This document shows, one piece after another, positions 9,743 to 18,568 of a stretch of DNA of 48,359 nt. The position numbers and the translations under genes are program-made. Each line of letters begins with the position of its first letter. The first letter of the stretch is position 1. The stretch is from Candidatus Kapaibacterium sp. (GTDB lineage Bacteria; Bacteroidota; Ignavibacteria; Kapaibacteriales; UBA7675). The stretch is taken from NCBI GenBank assembly GCA_028284775.1, contig JANQRB010000133.1:1-48359 (forward strand), in the 5' to 3' direction. Below the pieces are notes generated by a model. The model was not told the origin of the DNA. It saw nothing but the letters and a program-made list of their open reading frames with translations, and did no database searches.

Positions 9743-9815
9743 GCATTTGAATGCCGGACATTCCGCTGTTAAGAATCCGCATCCTGCCGACGTATCAGGA
9801 AAGCAAAAAATATGA

Positions 9816-9882
9816 ACGAAGCTATTTTTGTTGAAATATGAATGATTTTTAATACAAGTAAAAAAATAGCTTCGTATCTTTG
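9816..9882 (+). promoter_or_regulatory. gltA promoter with a 14-bp inverted repeat
   Basis: TATCTTTG at 9875-9882 fits the TAnnTTTG -7 element. It is touched by the right arm of a perfect inverted repeat: ACGAAGCTATTTTT at 9816-9829 and its complement at 9862-9875, 32 nt apart. A clear TTTG -33 element is not seen. The repeat lies between divergent mltG and gltA and could be an operator for either; it has no downstream T-run that would mark it as a terminator. Confidence 0.5.
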
Positions 9883-9957
9883 CGATTCTACACTTAAACG
9901 ACGTTTTGAGCCGCAAACCAGATATTGAAAATAATAGATAACTACGAAGGTTACGGT

Positions 9958-11241
9958 ATGAATGTTCTGCAGAGCAAGATCGAAACACAGTTGGACGCGT
10001 TGCGAAGCGAGCGTAAAAGTTTCGCCAAAAACTCCGCCGACGTTAAGCTCGGTGACATCAAAGTAGGGCAGGTCGTCGGCGGGATGCGCGGGCTGACGGG
10101 CCTTTTATGCGACACCTCATCAGTAGCGCCGGACGAGGGCTTGCGAATTCGCAACAAACCTATTCTCGATTTGACGGCAGGTCGTCCGGAAGACGTGTTT
10201 TACTTGCTGCTTACGGGCGAGACGCCGGATGAGGAAGCGCGCGACGAATTGCTGCAGGCATTTCGCCGACATTCATCTGTTCCCTCTTATGTATGGAATG
10301 TGTTGGAGGCGATGCCGATCGATTCGCACCCCATGGTAATGTTGAGCGTTGGTCTGATGGCAATGGAACGCGAATCGCGTTTTCGCCAGGCCTATGATCG
10401 CGGCGCGTCGAAGGAAGACCTGTGGGTGCCGATGCTGGAAGATTGCCTGCTCCTTCTGTCGCGCATCACGACGCTTGCCGCCGCTATCTACCGGATGAAA
10501 TTCGACAAAGGCGAACGCATCGCTCCGCGCCACGATCTGGATTGGTCCGCCAACTTTGCCTATATGCTCGGTTTGTCGGAAGGCGACGACAAATTTGCCG
10601 ACCTGCTGCGAATGTACCTCGTACTTCACAGTGATCACGGTGGCGGCAATGTCAGCGCAATGACCGCTCATACCGTCGGCTCCGCACTGTCGGATGTGTT
10701 TTACGCATTGCCTGCAGGGCTCAACGGACTTGCCGGTCCGCTCCATGGACTGGCCAACCAGGAGTGCCTGAAATTCGTATTGAGTATTCGGGAGCGTTTT
10801 AACGGCGTGCCCGAAACGCAGCAATTACGCGACTACATCTGGGAACGTCTTAACAACCGTCAGGTGATTCCCGGCTTCGGTCACGCGGTGCTGCGCGTCA
10901 CGGATCCCCGGTTTACGGCTTTTCACAATTTCGGCAATGCCAATTGCGCGGATGACGAAGTGTTTAAGATCGTCGATCTTCTGTTTCAGGAAGTTCCCAA
11001 AGTGCTGATAGAGCACGGCAAGGCCGCCAATCCCTGGCCGAATGTCGATGCCGCTTCCGGCTCTCTGCTGTACCATTACGGCATGAAGGAATTCCAGTTT
11101 TACACCGTTATGTTCGGCGTCTCGCGTGCCCTCGGCATCTGCTCGCAGATTGTTCTTAATCGCGCGCTTCTCTCGCCGATCGTACGTCCGAAAGCCGTGA
11201 CGACAACTAAACTTCACGAGATGATCGCTGCCAATTCATGA
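9958..11241 (+). CDS. gltA: Citrate synthase, type I (eukaryote-like)
   Basis: The 427-residue product joins acetyl-CoA and oxaloacetate to citrate at the entry of the TCA cycle. It carries the type I signatures: 'HSDHGGGNVSAMTAH', 'GPLHGLANQE' with the substrate-binding His, and 'PGFGHAVLRVTDPR'. Mitochondrial-like citrate synthases are also found in some bacteria. An in-frame ATG lies 33 nt upstream at 9925; I prefer 9958 because 'MNVLQSKIE' begins the conserved fold. A strong bidirectional terminator follows the stop codon. Confidence 0.93.
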   Translation: MNVLQSKIETQLDALRSERKSFAKNSADVKLGDIKVGQVVGGMRGLTGLLCDTSSVAPDEGLRIRNKPILDLTAGRPEDVFYLLLTGETPDEEARDELLQAFRRHSSVPSYVWNVLEAMPIDSHPMVMLSVGLMAMERESRFRQAYDRGASKEDLWVPMLEDCLLLLSRITTLAAAIYRMKFDKGERIAPRHDLDWSANFAYMLGLSEGDDKFADLLRMYLVLHSDHGGGNVSAMTAHTVGSALSDVFYALPAGLNGLAGPLHGLANQECLKFVLSIRERFNGVPETQQLRDYIWERLNNRQVIPGFGHAVLRVTDPRFTAFHNFGNANCADDEVFKIVDLLFQEVPKVLIEHGKAANPWPNVDAASGSLLYHYGMKEFQFYTVMFGVSRALGICSQIVLNRALLSPIVRPKAVTTTKLHEMIAANS

Positions 11242-11274
11242 CAAGTTTACGATCAACAATTGACAAAAAAATGA

Positions 11275-11303
11275 AAAGCTCCATACCGGCGGTATGGAGC
11301 TTT
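11275..11303. terminator. Bidirectional intrinsic terminator between gltA and tRNA-Val
   Basis: A perfect 13-bp stem (AAAGCTCCATACC and its complement) closes a GGC loop. It is flanked by an A-rich run on the left and by TTTCCCTTT on the right, so it can end both gltA (plus) and the convergent tRNA-Val transcript (minus). Confidence 0.85.
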
Positions 11304-11321
11304 CCCTTTAATCAAAAAGCG

Positions 11322-11395
11322 TGGACCTTACTGGACTTGAACCAGTGACCTCCACGATGTCAACGTGGCGCTCTAGCCAGCTGAGCTAAAGGTCC
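11322..11395 (-). tRNA. tRNA-Val (anticodon GAC)
   Basis: The minus strand folds as a 74-nt cloverleaf. The acceptor stem is GGACCTT/AAGGTCC with discriminator A. The D-arm is GCTC...GAGC. The anticodon stem is CCACG/CGTGG around TTGACAT, giving anticodon GAC. The T-arm holds GGTTCAAGTCC. The 3' CCA is not encoded in full. Confidence 0.95.
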
Positions 11396-11410
11396 GATTA
11401 AAACAGGCCG

Positions 11411-11442
11411 CAAATATACGATTGCGGTGCAGCTTACGCAAA
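11411..11442 (-). promoter_or_regulatory. Consensus promoter of tRNA-Val
   Basis: Reading the minus strand, TTTG (11442-11439), 20 nt, then TATATTTG (11418-11411). This is an exact match to the Bacteroidota TTTG/TAnnTTTG pattern, ending 15 nt before the tRNA 5' end. Confidence 0.75.
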
Positions 11443-11508
11443 TTTTTTCACGGCTGCCTTTAACAAACCAGCTAAAATTTTTCTTGTTCACATTGCGGTA
11501 CTGATTCT

Positions 11509-13638
11509 ATGATCATTGCACTCATCCTCACACTTGGCTTGCTAGCTCTACTCACTGCGCTCTTTTTTGCGCGACAGGTGAGTTCGGTTTCGATTGAAAA
11601 GGGAGCGGCTTCGGCCGACGAGGTTGCGAAACTGAAAGAAATCTCCATTGCCATTGCTGATGGCGCGATGGCATTCTTAAAACGCGAATACAAGATTCTT
11701 GCTATTTATATGCTTGCCTTCGCGGTCATCATCGTCTTCACCATTCAGGATCATTCCGGCCAGGGCATACCCATCGGCCCCTACTCGGCAATCAGTTTTC
11801 TGATCGGCGCCGCCATCTCGGTCATTTCGGGTTATATCGGAATGAAAATCGCCACGAAGGGTAATGTGCGCACAGCTGCGGCGGCGCGTATCTCGCTTAA
11901 GGAGTCGTTTAACATCTCCTTTCGTTCCGGCGCCGTAATGGGCTTCGGACTTACCGGCCTGGCCGTTCTCGGTCTTCTGCTGGTCTATCTCGGCTTCGAC
12001 GCTCTTCTGCCCGCCGCGCTGCAGGGACGCGAAACGCTTATTATGGAGATACTCTCCGGCTTTGGTCTCGGCGGGTCCTCCGTTGCGCTTTTTGGACGGG
12101 TTGGGGGCGGAATCTATACGAAAGCAGCCGATGTCGGCGCCGACCTCGTTGGTAAAGTCGAGGCCGGAATTCCAGAAGACGATCCGCGCAACCCGGCTGT
12201 CATCGCGGATAACGTCGGCGACAACGTCGGTGATATTGCCGGGATGGGCGCCGACCTGTTCGGTTCGGTTGCCGAGAGTACCTGCGCAGCGCTCGTGATC
12301 GGCGCAGCCGCTTTTGCGACAGCCCCGGACGACATTAAACCTTTTGCCCTGCTCTTTCCGATCCTGGTCAGTGCGATCGGTATCGTCGCCAGCCTCGTGT
12401 CCATGTTTTTCGCTCGTCCGACAAAGGAGGAAAAAGTGGAAGGTGCGCTGAAAGCGACTCTTACCATTTCAACGCTGATTATGCTTGCGGCCGTTTATCC
12501 TCTTTCGATGAATATGCTGCCCGCGAGCTTCAGCCTGGTGGAAGGCGGGACGACCTTCACGAATCTCGGCGTTTATTTCAGCATCGCGGCCGGACTGATT
12601 TCCGGTCTGCTGATTGGGCTGATTACCGAATTTTATACCTCACACCGCTACAAGCCGGTACGCGAAGTTGCGGATGCCTCCAAGACAGGCTCGGCCACCA
12701 ATATCATTTACGGCCTGTCGCTCGGCTATAACAGCGCCGTCATTCCGATGTTTCTGATTGCCGTCACCGTTGTGTTGGGATATACCCAGGCGGGAATGTA
12801 TGGTATCGCAATGGCCGCCATCGGCATGCTCGGTACGATCGCCATCGGTCTGACGATCGACGCCTACGGACCGGTAGCCGACAATGCGGGCGGTATTGCC
12901 GAGATGGCGGGAATGGGCAAAGACATTCGCGACCGGACGGACTCTCTCGATGCCGCCGGCAATACGACCGCGGCGATTGGCAAGGGCTTTGCAATCGGCT
13001 CGGCGGCCCTGACGTCGCTGGCCCTGACGTCGGCATTTCTTACGAGCGCCAAAATCACGGAGATCAATATGCTGGAGCCGATCGTGATGGCCGGTCTGCT
13101 CGTGGGCGCTGCACTCCCCTTTTCCTTTTCGGCGATGACGATGCGTTCGGTCGGACTGGCGGCGCTGGCAATGATCGAAGAAGTTCGCCGACAATTCCGC
13201 GAAAAACCAGGCATCCTGAAAGGTACGGACAAAGCGGATTATGCGCGTTGCGTGGATATCTCGACGCAGTCGTCTCTGCACGAGATGATTAAGCCGGGGC
13301 TGCTCGTCATCCTCTCGCCGCTGATCATCGGATTCCTCTTCGGCGTACAGATGCTCGCGGGCGTTTTGATCGGCGCATTGATTACAGGCGTCATGCTGGC
13401 GATCTCGATGGCCAACTCGGGCGGAGCCTGGGACAATGCCAAGAAGTTTATCGAAACCGGCGAGCTCGGCGGAAAAGGCTCCGACGCCCATAAGGCGGCA
13501 GTGGTCGGCGATACGGTCGGCGATCCGTTTAAGGATACCTCTGGCCCCTCGCTCAATATTCTGATTAAACTGATGGCTATTATCAGTCTGGTGTTTGTAC
13601 CCTTCTTTGTGCAGTACAACGGCATTCTGATCGACTGA
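11509..13638 (+). CDS. hppA: Membrane-bound K+-dependent-type ion-pumping pyrophosphatase
   Basis: The 709-residue, about 16-helix protein splits pyrophosphate and pumps H+ or Na+ across the inner membrane. The catalytic loops are present: 'DVGADLVGKVEAGIPEDDPR', 'NPAVIADNVGDNVGDIAG' and near the C-terminus 'HKAAVVGDTVGDPFKDTSGP'. In 'GNTTAAIGKGF' the residue that separates the two families is Ala, not Lys, which fits the K+-dependent family. Whether it pumps Na+ or H+ cannot be read safely. It has its own terminator and stands alone. Confidence 0.95.
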   Translation: MIIALILTLGLLALLTALFFARQVSSVSIEKGAASADEVAKLKEISIAIADGAMAFLKREYKILAIYMLAFAVIIVFTIQDHSGQGIPIGPYSAISFLIGAAISVISGYIGMKIATKGNVRTAAAARISLKESFNISFRSGAVMGFGLTGLAVLGLLLVYLGFDALLPAALQGRETLIMEILSGFGLGGSSVALFGRVGGGIYTKAADVGADLVGKVEAGIPEDDPRNPAVIADNVGDNVGDIAGMGADLFGSVAESTCAALVIGAAAFATAPDDIKPFALLFPILVSAIGIVASLVSMFFARPTKEEKVEGALKATLTISTLIMLAAVYPLSMNMLPASFSLVEGGTTFTNLGVYFSIAAGLISGLLIGLITEFYTSHRYKPVREVADASKTGSATNIIYGLSLGYNSAVIPMFLIAVTVVLGYTQAGMYGIAMAAIGMLGTIAIGLTIDAYGPVADNAGGIAEMAGMGKDIRDRTDSLDAAGNTTAAIGKGFAIGSAALTSLALTSAFLTSAKITEINMLEPIVMAGLLVGAALPFSFSAMTMRSVGLAALAMIEEVRRQFREKPGILKGTDKADYARCVDISTQSSLHEMIKPGLLVILSPLIIGFLFGVQMLAGVLIGALITGVMLAISMANSGGAWDNAKKFIETGELGGKGSDAHKAAVVGDTVGDPFKDTSGPSLNILIKLMAIISLVFVPFFVQYNGILID

Positions 13639-13663
13639 GCCGGCTGCGAAGAATAGTTTAGAT

Positions 13664-13696
13664 AAACCCGGCATTTCGATGCCGGGTTTTTTGTTT
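13664..13696 (+). terminator. Intrinsic terminator of hppA
   Basis: An 11-bp stem, AAACCCGGCAT with its complement, closes a TTCG tetraloop and runs into a T-rich tail. It lies 25 nt after the hppA stop codon and also faces the end of the convergent TPR-LuxR gene. Confidence 0.9.
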
Positions 13697-13753
13697 AAAT
13701 AATTGCCATCGCACCGCAGACCAGCGTGGTACGGACTTAAACACGCGCAGCAT

Positions 13754-15421
13754 TTACATCGAGGCCAAAAAGGAAGTCAGGTTGGCGTCCGGGGCTAAGG
13801 CAAGTTTTTTACGAAGACGGTAGCGATGGCTTTCGACATTGCGCACGCTGACGCTCAGGATCTGCGCTATTTCTTTGGTGGCAAGATTCATTTTGAGCAG
13901 AGCGCAGATCTTGAGTTCGGTCGGCGTGAGCTTGGGAAATGCCTCTGATATCTGACGGATAAAATCCTGGTGTACTTCCTGGAATTGTCGTTCAAAAGCC
14001 GACCAGTCTTCCCGCGAGTTAACATTTTCATCGATTTCATGCACGAGTGAACCCACTGCCTTCGCGACATCTGTGTCATTATGGGGAATCTCTTGACGGA
14101 TTCGCTGTTTAAGCCGGCCCAGGAATTCATTCTTTTGCACAAGGTACATGGCAAGTGTCGTGAGCTCTTTTGATTTCATCTGCATCTGCAATTCCAGCCG
14201 CTCATTCTGCAGACGGTAAATTTCTCGTTCCTGGTTGGCCGTTTCAATTTCAGCCCGAAGACGCATTTCGGCGATCTTGCGCTGGGTTTGGCGGTTTCGC
14301 ACTTCATCTTTGATTTGTGAATAGCGGCGCAGATGCCGATAGGCTTTGTCGCTATCGCCCAGGGCGTCGAATGTGGCCGCAATGCGCTCGTGCAGCTCGT
14401 ATTCGGCGTGACGAAAGCCTCCGGCTTCGGCGATGCCAAGCGCCGTATTCAGGGTCTCAAAGGCTTTGGGCAGCTCGCCTTTTTCAAATTGGATCGCGCC
14501 TATATTCTGCAGGATCCTCACATGGCTGGCCTTGTCGTCCGCCTCTTCGGTGATCGTGCGGGCCTCTTCCAGATAGTCGAGCGCGGTGCGCCACTGGCTC
14601 TGCGCGCGATACAGATCGCCGAGGTGCCCCAGGGTAATCGCCTTGCCTAAGCGATCGTCCACCTCATCGTACAGCTTCATAACGCGCGTCTGGTATTCGA
14701 GCGCGGTGACCAGGTCGTCCCGCTGCTGATAAATAAGTCCGATATTGCCGAGGGTCAGCGCCTGTCCGTAGGTATCGCCTATCTCCTCGCGGATGGCATA
14801 GCTTTTCTGAAAACAATCTAAAGCGTTGTCGTAATCTTCGAGCAGCCAGTAAACAGTGCCGATATTATTGAGCACGTAGCCGATACCGGGTTTGTGGTCC
14901 TTGTCTTCGCGGTAACGCAGGCATTGCTGATAGGAATCCAGTGCCCGCGCATAGTCGCCAATCTCCTGGTAAATGGTGCCGATGTTGTTTAATACAGCGC
15001 CGATCTGTTCATGGAAACCATTCTCTTCATACACATCGCAGCTCTTGTTAAAGGCATCGAGCGCTTCCTTGTAGTCGCCCTTTTTCTTGTAGGCCGTACC
15101 GACGTTATTCAATACGGTGGCGCGATCTTCATGGCGATGAAGCGCCGCAAACAATTCATAGGACTGCCAGAGAGCATCCAGTGCCTTGTCATAGTCGAGC
15201 AGGCGAATCTGGCAGATGCCGATCGCCCGCAAAAAGGCGGCTTCGGCCGCGCGGTCGCGAACCTCGCGTGAAAGACCCAGCCCGCGTTGTCCGATATCGA
15301 GTGCAAAGTGGGGATCAGAACGAAAGGCGCGATCGCCGATTTTGCGGAGTAAGTAAATCCGACGGGTTTTATCCCGTTCAAAGCTCAATTCCTCCTGTAG
15401 GTATTCCAGTGTTTCCTGCAT
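13754..15421 (-). CDS. TPR-repeat transcriptional regulator with C-terminal LuxR-type HTH
   Basis: The 555-residue product has about nine tetratricopeptide repeats (residues 30-400, such as 'ALDAFNKSCDVYEENG' and 'AVLNNIGTIYQEIGDYARAL'). A coiled-coil helix rich in Glu, Arg and Gln follows (about 400-450). The C-terminus is a LuxR/FixJ-type DNA-binding domain, 'LTPTELKICALLKMNLATKE' then 'SVSVRNVESHRYRLRKKL'. Such cytoplasmic TPR-HTH regulators are common in Bacteroidota; the ligand and target are unknown. I chose the ATG at 15421 because a TAnnTTTG promoter lies at 15473-15480, inside the longer frame that begins at 15535. Confidence 0.82.
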   Translation of the reverse strand: MQETLEYLQEELSFERDKTRRIYLLRKIGDRAFRSDPHFALDIGQRGLGLSREVRDRAAEAAFLRAIGICQIRLLDYDKALDALWQSYELFAALHRHEDRATVLNNVGTAYKKKGDYKEALDAFNKSCDVYEENGFHEQIGAVLNNIGTIYQEIGDYARALDSYQQCLRYREDKDHKPGIGYVLNNIGTVYWLLEDYDNALDCFQKSYAIREEIGDTYGQALTLGNIGLIYQQRDDLVTALEYQTRVMKLYDEVDDRLGKAITLGHLGDLYRAQSQWRTALDYLEEARTITEEADDKASHVRILQNIGAIQFEKGELPKAFETLNTALGIAEAGGFRHAEYELHERIAATFDALGDSDKAYRHLRRYSQIKDEVRNRQTQRKIAEMRLRAEIETANQEREIYRLQNERLELQMQMKSKELTTLAMYLVQKNEFLGRLKQRIRQEIPHNDTDVAKAVGSLVHEIDENVNSREDWSAFERQFQEVHQDFIRQISEAFPKLTPTELKICALLKMNLATKEIAQILSVSVRNVESHRYRLRKKLALAPDANLTSFLASM

Positions 15422-15472
15422 TCGACAACAGCCGGGCCGATTGAACGAAAAAAACTGATTTATGCCTGCGGC

Positions 15473-15480
15473 CAAAATTA
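15473..15480 (-). promoter_or_regulatory. -7 element of the TPR-LuxR gene
   Basis: The minus strand reads TAATTTTG, matching TAnnTTTG. Transcription would start near 15466, 45 nt before the chosen ATG. No good -33 TTG is seen at the usual spacing. Confidence 0.45.
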
Positions 15481-15535
15481 CGAAATGTTCCGGAGCTGCC
15501 CCCGCGAAATTTGGGCAGCGGCTCGCGACGGACAC

Positions 15536-16726
15536 TCAGTTGCGCAGGGACTGGTCCAGGAGCGGCAGGGCTTCCGCCAGTCGCCGGTAATCGGCCGCTT
15601 CATTGAATACCTGAGCCGAGATACGGAGTAAACAATCATCTTCGAAATCGAAGAAAGGCAGCTCTATCCGCGCGGACTGCCAGAGATGCCGCCTGATATC
15701 TTGAGCCTGTTGCCGCGCATGGCGGGGACGCGACCAGGGCAGCGCGACCATCGACGCGATCATCTCGTCCGGCGCGGGCGGCTGAATCGCCAGCGTGTCA
15801 CAGAGAACGTCCCGCGCCGCCAGGACTGTCGATCGTTGATAGCTGCGCATGGCATCCAGGCCGAGGTCACGGGCAAATTTCAGCGCCGCCGACAGGCAGA
15901 GCCAGGGCGTGTAGTCACGTGTACCGACATAGTCGAACTCGGCGGTGTATCCTTCGCCGAAGAAATTGGAAATGACGCTGGGATGCATGTGCTGATGCCA
16001 TTGCGGCGCGCACCAAAGCAAGGCGCAGCCTTTGGGTGCAAAGAGCCATTTGTGGCAATTGCCCACATACCAGTCCGCGCCCAGGGATGGAATATCCAGC
16101 GGCAGCATCCCCGGTGCGTGTGCGCCGTCGACCAATACCGGGACGCCGCGTGACTTGGCCATGGCAATGATCTCCGGCAGCGGGAATACAAGACCGGTCG
16201 ATGAAGAGATGTGATCGATAACCAGCAGGGCCGTGGTGCCGCTCAGAGAGGCATCGAGCGCCTGCAGTACCTGCCCGGGGCTCTCGATCGGGAACGGCAC
16301 CACAGCTTCGCGATAGCCTAAACCAAAGTGACGAGCGCTGTGCTGCAGTATATGCCGTACTGCGCCATAGACATGGTTCGTGCTGAGTATTTCCCGTCCC
16401 TTCAACGATGTCGCAGCTGCGCCCCCTGCCGTCAAAAAGGAATTCAGCACGGACTGAACGCCGCAGCTTGCATTTTCCACAAAAACATAGTCATGGGCCT
16501 CACCACCGGCAAACTCCGCCAAATATCCGGCCTGCCGCCGCAGCTCTTCCGGCAGAAAATCGAGAAAAAAGGCGACCGGCTGGGCTTCCATCCTGTCACG
16601 CAACTCGGCCTGCCGCCGCAGCACCGGCTCGGGTGTCGCTCCAAAGGAGCCATTGTTGAGATAGCACACATCCTGCTCAAGACGCCAATGCCGCTTTGCC
16701 TTGCGGCCGAAGATACCCGACTCCAT
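15536..16726 (-). CDS. Class V PLP-dependent aminotransferase (isopenicillin N epimerase-like)
   Basis: The 396-residue product has the fold-type I aminotransferase plan. 'YLNNGSFGATP' lies at the N-terminus. 'VDGAHAPGMLPLDI' contains the PLP-binding Asp, and the Schiff-base lysine is in 'GNCHKWLFAPKG'. This branch includes isopenicillin N epimerase-like and cysteine desulfurase-like enzymes; no beta-lactam genes are near, so the substrate is open. It has its own promoter at 16759-16789. The TPR-LuxR gene lies 114 nt downstream on the same strand but has its own candidate promoter. Confidence 0.85.
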   Translation of the reverse strand: MESGIFGRKAKRHWRLEQDVCYLNNGSFGATPEPVLRRQAELRDRMEAQPVAFFLDFLPEELRRQAGYLAEFAGGEAHDYVFVENASCGVQSVLNSFLTAGGAAATSLKGREILSTNHVYGAVRHILQHSARHFGLGYREAVVPFPIESPGQVLQALDASLSGTTALLVIDHISSSTGLVFPLPEIIAMAKSRGVPVLVDGAHAPGMLPLDIPSLGADWYVGNCHKWLFAPKGCALLWCAPQWHQHMHPSVISNFFGEGYTAEFDYVGTRDYTPWLCLSAALKFARDLGLDAMRSYQRSTVLAARDVLCDTLAIQPPAPDEMIASMVALPWSRPRHARQQAQDIRRHLWQSARIELPFFDFEDDCLLRISAQVFNEAADYRRLAEALPLLDQSLRN

Positions 16727-16758
16727 ATGCCCTCCCGCTCGTTACCAAACTCAGTCTG

Positions 16759-16789
16759 CAAAGATAGCGGCGGCGTGCGTAAGGACAAA
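16759..16789 (-). promoter_or_regulatory. Consensus promoter of the aminotransferase gene
   Basis: On the minus strand TTTG (16789-16786), 19 nt, TATCTTTG (16766-16759). This is an exact TAnnTTTG match about 33 nt before the ATG. Confidence 0.7.
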
Positions 16790-16969
16790 TCAGACTCTTA
16801 CCTGTGCTCTCCACTACCAGGCGGTTCAGCAATGTTCCTAGGCTTGAATGCCGCCGGGCTTCGCATTCCGGGGCTTCCAATCCTCTGCATCGAGCCGACT
16901 ACGTAGCAATAACTGACACCAGCAATTCGTGACCGAGGATGCCGGCCCCGGGCGCTTTGAAAGACTTAG

Positions 16970-17000
16970 TTGACCTCGGCGGTAAGCTTTTGTATATTCG
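16970..17000 (+). promoter_or_regulatory. Possible promoter of the two-component cluster
   Basis: TTG at 16970-16972, 20 nt, then TATATTCG at 16993-17000, one base off TAnnTTTG. It lies 56 nt before the ATG at 17056 and inside a longer frame that begins at 16939, which supports the shorter start. The same TTGTATATTCG string recurs at 29290-29300. Confidence 0.45.
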
Positions 17001-17055
17001 GCGGTCGGAATTGAGGGTCCGACATTTGTGCATGCCTGCTTTGCAGCGGAGTATA

Positions 17056-18192
17056 ATGACTAAGCCGCCGATGCCGAAAGTGTTGCTCATCGAAGATGAC
17101 GACCAACTTCGCGATGCCGTTCGCGAAGTGCTGGAAGAAGAAGGTTTTGAGACGTTCACCGCCGCCAACGGTGAATACGGCATACAGGTGGCCCGGGAAA
17201 TGTTACCTGATTGTATCATAAGCGACGTCAACCTGCCCCGCTATGACGGCTATCGCGTATTGAATGAGATCCGCAAACAACCGGAGATGGCATTTACGCC
17301 ATTTATTTTTCTGACCGCTCAAGGCGATAAAGACGATGTCCGACGCGGAATGACGCAGGGCGCCGACGACTACATCACCAAACCGTTCCAGGTCGCCGAC
17401 CTGCTTTCATCGCTCAGAATCCGTCTCGAAAAAAGTACAATTATCAAACAGCGGATGGATGAACTGCGAACGAATATCAGTTCTATGCTGCCGCATGAGT
17501 TACGCACGCCCTTGGCCGGAATTATGGGGCTGGCGCAGTTTCTGACCGATCCCAGCAGCTTGCCGGGGGATGAAGAGGTAGCCGAAATGGGCAAGCTGAT
17601 ACTGGAAAGTTCGCTGCGCCTGGAACGAATTGTTGAGAATTACCTGCTCTACTCCCAATTCAAAATGGTCAGTGATGAAGCTAACACGCTCAGTCCCTGG
17701 CGCGGCGACCAGTCAATAATTGCCCCCAAGGACATCGAGCTTTTTGTACGCAAAATAATTAAGCTGAACGATCGCGAAGACGACCTCGAATTGGCTCTCT
17801 GCCCGGATTCGCTCCGCATTTCCGGCATCAGCGTTCAAAAGATTGTTGAAGAATTGGTGGACAATGCCTGCAAATTCTCGAAGAGCGGTACGAAGATATC
17901 GGTATGCAGCACGGTCGAACAGGATCGGTTCCTGCTGCAGGTGCAGGACTGCGGTCTGGGAATGACGCGAGAGCAGATCGCAATGGTGGACGGATTCGTG
18001 CAGTTCAATCGCAAACACTATGAGCAGCAGGGTTCAGGCCTGGGATTGATTCTGGCCAAATATTTGGTCGAATTGCACAAAGGAAGTTTTCGTGTGATCA
18101 ACGCGCCGGAAAAAGGAACGATTGTGATTGCTTCCTTTCCCTCAAGCGTTGTCCGGAAGGAGGAAACGCTGCTTGCCTCCTCCGGTGAGTAA
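17056..18192 (+). CDS. Response receiver-histidine kinase
   Basis: The 378-residue soluble protein starts with a receiver domain (residues 7-125, phospho-acceptor Asp57, 'DDYITKPF' switch lysine). It continues with a HisKA dimerisation domain (His147 in 'MLPHELRTPLAG') and an HATPase domain (N-box 'VDNACKFS', G-box 'QDCGLGM' and 'GSGLGLILAKYL'). With an input receiver and kinase output it can pass a signal from another kinase onward. There is no membrane segment. It is the first of four signalling genes on this strand. Confidence 0.9.
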   Translation: MTKPPMPKVLLIEDDDQLRDAVREVLEEEGFETFTAANGEYGIQVAREMLPDCIISDVNLPRYDGYRVLNEIRKQPEMAFTPFIFLTAQGDKDDVRRGMTQGADDYITKPFQVADLLSSLRIRLEKSTIIKQRMDELRTNISSMLPHELRTPLAGIMGLAQFLTDPSSLPGDEEVAEMGKLILESSLRLERIVENYLLYSQFKMVSDEANTLSPWRGDQSIIAPKDIELFVRKIIKLNDREDDLELALCPDSLRISGISVQKIVEELVDNACKFSKSGTKISVCSTVEQDRFLLQVQDCGLGMTREQIAMVDGFVQFNRKHYEQQGSGLGLILAKYLVELHKGSFRVINAPEKGTIVIASFPSSVVRKEETLLASSGE

Positions 18193-18538
18193 AAGCGCAC
18201 AACAAAAGACGGCAGGCTGATGGCGGCGGCAGATTCTGACTTTGTATAGGCATCAACTCTTCCTGGAAATATTTCAAACAATCTTTCTTATCTTACTACA
18301 GAGAAAAAACTATAACGAAATTCGCGTCCCTTGTCCGGAGGACTGACGCGAATCATTCTGATATCCGAGCATAAGGGACTGAAAGATTATTAACACATAC
18401 TTATAACGGTTACTGACAATTGTGCGCTGAACCGATACTACACCCCCCGATTGTAGGTCGTTCTCATACCTACCAAGTTCCTAGCCAGCAGCGCACACTC
18501 ATTCGGGATAACACCGTCGCCTTCCCGGGCGACGACTA
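18193..18538. other. Intergenic stretch without a gene
   Basis: No convincing ORF or RNA is seen in these 346 bases. A small hairpin (GTCGCC with GGCGAC, 18516-18533) lies just before the first possible start of the hybrid kinase and might affect translation. No clear TAnnTTTG promoter is visible. Confidence 0.4.
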
Positions 18539-18568
18539 ATGTCTAGTCGTGCTCACAAAACTGATCGT

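Noticed and set aside
12640..13674. 344-codon minus-strand frame opposite hppA
   Set aside because: Charged low-quality sequence antisense to conserved pyrophosphatase motifs.
15536..16726. Isopenicillin N epimerase as a sign of a beta-lactam cluster
   Set aside because: Only the broad class V aminotransferase family can be supported; no biosynthetic neighbours are present.
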